Positions 61,399-64,000 of a stretch of DNA of 64,000 nt are shown piece by piece. The notes beneath the pieces are model-generated. The model was given only the letters and a program-made list of their open reading frames with translations. It ran no database searches and had not been told where the DNA came from. This DNA comes from Methylocystis hirsuta. GTDB lineage: Bacteria; Pseudomonadota; Alphaproteobacteria; Rhizobiales; Beijerinckiaceae. Location: the NCBI RefSeq assembly GCF_003722355.1, contig NZ_QWDD01000001.1, forward strand, positions 3,525,001 through 3,589,000, given 5' to 3'. How positions within the stretch are numbered: position 1 is the stretch's first letter; each line of letters starts with the position of its first letter. The position numbers and the translations under genes were made by a program.

Positions 61399-62787
61399 TC
61401 ACACGCGTTTTCCGCGCCCGGTCAGGTCGTCGCCCGCATTGGGCGCGAGCGGCAGGAAGCTCGCAACGGAAAACATCGAGATCAGCGCCACGGCAATGAA
61501 GGCCGGCGTGAAATCCGCAGCCTGCAGCGCGCCGCCGCCGCGCAGCGCGCGCGTCGCCTCCAGCGCCGCCGCGCCAATGGCGACGCCCGTCGACAGCGAC
61601 AATTGCTGCGCGACGGAGGCGAAGCTCGTCGCGCGGCTCATCGCCTCCTGATCGACATCGGCGTAGGCGAGGGCGTTGAGCGCGGTGAACTCGAGCGAGC
61701 GGAAGAAGCCGCCGACGAGCAGCATGCCCATGATGAACAGATGCGGCGTCGCCGCCGTAAAGGTGGCGATAAAGGCGAGAAAGCCGGCGCAGATGAGCGC
61801 ATTGACGATCAGCACGCGCCGGAAGCCGAATCTTCGCAGGATCGGCTGCGCGGTCGTTTTCATCGCCATGGCGCCCGCCGCTGAAACGAAGGTCAGAAGT
61901 CCCGCTTCATAGGCGGAGAGTCCGAAGCCCGCTTGCAGCAACAGCGGCAGCAGAAAGGGCGTCGCGCCCAGTCCGATGCGAAACAGGAAGCCGCCGAAAA
62001 CCGCCGCGCGGAACGTCGGGATCTGCAGGAGATCGAGATCGACGATCGGATAGGGCGCGCGTTTGGCGTGGCGAACATAAGCAAAGAGCGCCCCTGCCCC
62101 AAGCGCGACGATCAAAGCCACGACCGGCGTCGGCGCGAAGCCGCGCCCCGCGATCGTAAAGCCAAAGACGAGGCAAGAGAGGCCGACGCCAGAAAGGATC
62201 GCGCCGGCGATGTCGAGCGGAGGCGTCCATTCCTCGCGCATATTCGGAATAAAGCGCGTGACGAGCATGACGCCGAGCGCGCCGATCGGGACATTGATCC
62301 AGAAGATGTAGCGCCAGTGAAAATACGTCGCGATGAAGCCGCCGATCGGCGGGCCGATCATCGGGCCGATGAGCGCCGGAATGGTGAGATAGGCCATGGC
62401 GCGCACAAGTTCGTGGCGCGGCGCGGTGCGCAGCAGCACGAGGCGTCCGACCGGCGTCATCATCGCGCCGCCCAGCCCTTGCACGATCCGGAAAGCCACG
62501 ATCGCGCCGAGCGAATTGGACAGGCCGCAGAGAATGGAGCCGAAGGTGAAGACGATGATCGCGGCGCGAAAGACGCGCCGTGCGCCAAAGCGATCCGCCG
62601 CCCAGCCCGAAAGCGGAATGAAGACCGCGAGCGATAGAAGATAGGACGTCAGCGCGAGTTTCAGCGCCACGGGATCTTCGTGAAGATCGGCCGCCATCGC
62701 CGGCAACGCCGTGGCGAGCACGGTGCCGTCGAGCTGCTCCATGAAGAGCGCGGTGGCGATGATGAGCGGCGTGACGAAATAGGACAA
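61399..62787 (-). CDS. MFS drug:H+ antiporter, DHA2-type
   Basis: A 462-residue transporter with about 14 helices. The DHA2-type marks are LDGTVLATALPAMAADL in helix 1, WAADRFGARRVFRAAI in the loop, and motif C in VQGLGGAMMTPVGRLVLLRT; GPMIGPPIGGF is the antiporter motif. The only near start is TTG at 62787, as a stop lies ten codons upstream and no ATG or GTG exists; this is unusual for a helix-1 start and should be treated as uncertain. Downstream the deaminase gene follows after 76 bases. Probably exports drugs or metabolites; substrate unknown. Confidence 0.9.
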   Translation of the reverse strand: MSYFVTPLIIATALFMEQLDGTVLATALPAMAADLHEDPVALKLALTSYLLSLAVFIPLSGWAADRFGARRVFRAAIIVFTFGSILCGLSNSLGAIVAFRIVQGLGGAMMTPVGRLVLLRTAPRHELVRAMAYLTIPALIGPMIGPPIGGFIATYFHWRYIFWINVPIGALGVMLVTRFIPNMREEWTPPLDIAGAILSGVGLSCLVFGFTIAGRGFAPTPVVALIVALGAGALFAYVRHAKRAPYPIVDLDLLQIPTFRAAVFGGFLFRIGLGATPFLLPLLLQAGFGLSAYEAGLLTFVSAAGAMAMKTTAQPILRRFGFRRVLIVNALICAGFLAFIATFTAATPHLFIMGMLLVGGFFRSLEFTALNALAYADVDQEAMSRATSFASVAQQLSLSTGVAIGAAALEATRALRGGGALQAADFTPAFIAVALISMFSVASFLPLAPNAGDDLTGRGKRV

Positions 62788-62848
62788 TGCGTTCAGCCCG
62801 TCCCCGAACGCATCGCGTCAACCTCGATGAGCGTAGCGGCGCTTCGCG

Positions 62849-63574
62849 TCAAAGGAGCTTCAGCCCTCTGAAGCTGGAATGGCCGTGACGGCCGACGATG
62901 AGATGATCGTGGACCGTGATGCCGAAGGGCTGCGCGATGGCGGCGATGTCCTTGGTCATGCGGATGTCCGCGGCCGATGGCGTCGGATCTCCGGAAGGGT
63001 GGTTATGCGCCAGGATGAGCGCGCTCGCCCCCAGCTCCAGCGCACGTCTGACGATCTCGCGCGGATAGACCGGCGTGTGGTCGATGGTGCCGACGCCTTG
63101 CACTTCGTCGGCGATCAGCGCGTTGCGCTTGTCGAGGAACAGGATGCGGAATTCCTCCCGCTCGGCGAAGGCCATCGCCGTTCGGCAATAGTCGAGCACC
63201 TCCATGAATGAGGAGAGTACGGGACGCTTCTGCAAGGCGCCGCGCGCCAGACGTTTCGCCGCGGCCTCGACAAGCTTGATTTCGACGATCGCCGCCTCGC
63301 TGAGGCCGTCGACTTCGCGCAGCCGCTCGGGGCGCGCCGCAACGGTCTCGGCAAAAGAGCCAAAACGCGCGATCAAAGCCTTGGCCAGCGGCTTCACGTC
63401 GCGCCGCGCGATCGCGCGAAACAACAGCAGCTCCAGCATCTCGTAATCGGCCAGCGCAGCTTCGCCTGCTTCCATGAAGCGATCGCGCAGACGCTGCCGA
63501 TGACCGTGAAAATGTGGCGCGGAATCGCGCAGGCCCGGGCCTTCGCGTGAAGCGGCGTCAGCCGCCTTCTTCAT
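62849..63574 (-). CDS. radC: RadC-family JAB-domain protein
   Basis: A 241-residue protein with an N-terminal helix-hairpin-helix part ([38 protein letters not shown]) and a C-terminal JAB/MPN domain: [30 protein letters not shown] and the metal motif [15 protein letters not shown]. Despite its name, a DNA-repair role is unproven; the JAB fold suggests a metalloprotease-like site. ATG at 63574 overlaps the map stop codon (ATGA), fixing this start over the longer open frame. Confidence 0.95.
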   Translation of the reverse strand: MKKAADAASREGPGLRDSAPHFHGHRQRLRDRFMEAGEAALADYEMLELLLFRAIARRDVKPLAKALIARFGSFAETVAARPERLREVDGLSEAAIVEIKLVEAAAKRLARGALQKRPVLSSFMEVLDYCRTAMAFAEREEFRILFLDKRNALIADEVQGVGTIDHTPVYPREIVRRALELGASALILAHNHPSGDPTPSAADIRMTKDIAAIAQPFGITVHDHLIVGRHGHSSFRGLKLL

Positions 63575-63999
63575 GCGCCGGCGCGCGCGGCTGAGGGATT
63601 GTCGAGCCCCGCCGGCGATTTGGTGAAGACTTCGACGCCCGTTTCCGTGACCGCGACCGAATGTTCGAACTGCGCGGAAAGCGAGCGGTCGCGGGTGACG
63701 GCCGTCCAGCCGTCCGACAATATTTTCACTTGCGACCGGCCGAGATTGATCATCGGCTCGATGGTGAAGAACATGCCCGGCCGCAGCTCGACGCCCTCGC
63801 CCTTCACGCCATAGTGCAGAATATTCGGCTCGTCGTGGAATACGCGCCCGAGCCCGTGGCCGCAAAAATCGCGCACGACCGAACAGCGCTCGCTTTCGGC
63901 ATAGTGCTGAATCGCCGCGCCGATGTCGCCGGTCGTCGCGCCAGGCTTGACGGCGGCGACGCCCCGCTCAAGCGACTCATAGGTTACGTCGATCAGTCG
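63571..63999 (-). CDS. map: Methionine aminopeptidase, type I, C-terminal part (runs off the right edge)
   Basis: The minus-strand frame enters from the right edge as [20 protein letters not shown] and continues through [33 protein letters not shown], and [19 protein letters not shown]. These contain the His, Glu and Glu metal ligands of the MetAP pita-bread fold. It removes N-terminal Met from new proteins. The N-terminal half with the Asp ligands is outside the window. The stop overlaps radC. Confidence 0.95.
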   Translation of the reverse strand, partial: RLIDVTYESLERGVAAVKPGATTGDIGAAIQHYAESERCSVVRDFCGHGLGRVFHDEPNILHYGVKGEGVELRPGMFFTIEPMINLGRSQVKILSDGWTAVTRDRSLSAQFEHSVAVTETGVEVFTKSPAGLDNPSAARAGA

Positions 64000-64000
64000 T

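Overview
This window looks like chromosome from an alphaproteobacterium of the Rhizobiales/Hyphomicrobiales, plausibly a Methylocystaceae- or Beijerinckiaceae-type organism (Methylocystis/Methylosinus-like). The reasons are high GC with strongly GC-biased third positions, a squalene/hopanoid hpnBCDE block, class I PHA synthase, a dnaK-dnaJ-pmtA-pyrF order, a primase without the usual zinc cysteines, an SmbP-like protein, and rhizobial intergenic palindromes. The genus is inference; no rRNA is present.

Layout. 1-3.3 kb: left-truncated thiazole/oxazole-modified peptide (TOMM) cluster on the minus strand: a Cys/Gly/Arg-repeat precursor, a fused leader-binding/ThiF-like/YcaO cyclodehydratase, and the start of a SagB-type dehydrogenase. 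3.6-6.6 kb: nikR and a TonB-dependent receptor, probably nickel uptake. 6.6-11.1 kb: orphan brnA, then dnaG-rpoD. 11.1-12.8 kb: a toxin-antitoxin patch (DUF1902/HicA pair, a decayed hicA, a Uma2-family protein, HicBA). 12.8-15.8 kb: MHS-type permease, DUF1345 membrane protein, short-chain prenyl diphosphate synthase. 16-18.3 kb: small envelope proteins, tRNA-Thr, palindromic repeats and a broken IS5-type transposase. 18.3-21.6 kb: circularly permuted ATP-grasp / alpha-E / transglutaminase operon. 21.8-26.4 kb: fused outer-membrane barrel protein, glutathione peroxidase, NtrC-type regulator. 26.6-31.9 kb: rdgB, a coupled two-gene unit with a TIR/deoxyribosyltransferase-like protein, aldehyde dehydrogenase with DUF779, tRNA-Tyr, HupE/UreJ-like protein. 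32.1-40.3 kb: foreign-looking zinc-ribbon/HTH protein, phaC, ald, DUF3775, SmbP-like protein, amino-acid permease, membrane-anchored GIY-YIG protein. 40.7-50.7 kb: a long minus-strand run, dnaK, mntA-hepT, dnaJ, pmtA, pyrF, chaB, hpnBCDE. 51-64 kb: RND efflux pump with TetR regulator, nitrilase-family amidase, IHF alpha, SbmA/BacA-like ABC transporter, rlmE, adenine deaminase, MFS exporter, radC and the 3' part of map.

Most of the window is core metabolism and information processing. The items that stand out are the TOMM cluster with its unusual CRGCG-repeat core, the HEPN/MNT (HepT/MntA) toxin-antitoxin pair lodged between dnaK and dnaJ, the small-protein plus TIR/NDT-like pair at 27.4-28.3 kb, the membrane GIY-YIG protein, and the ATP-grasp/alpha-E/transglutaminase operon. 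All calls rest on reading sequence and remembered family features; no database search was run.
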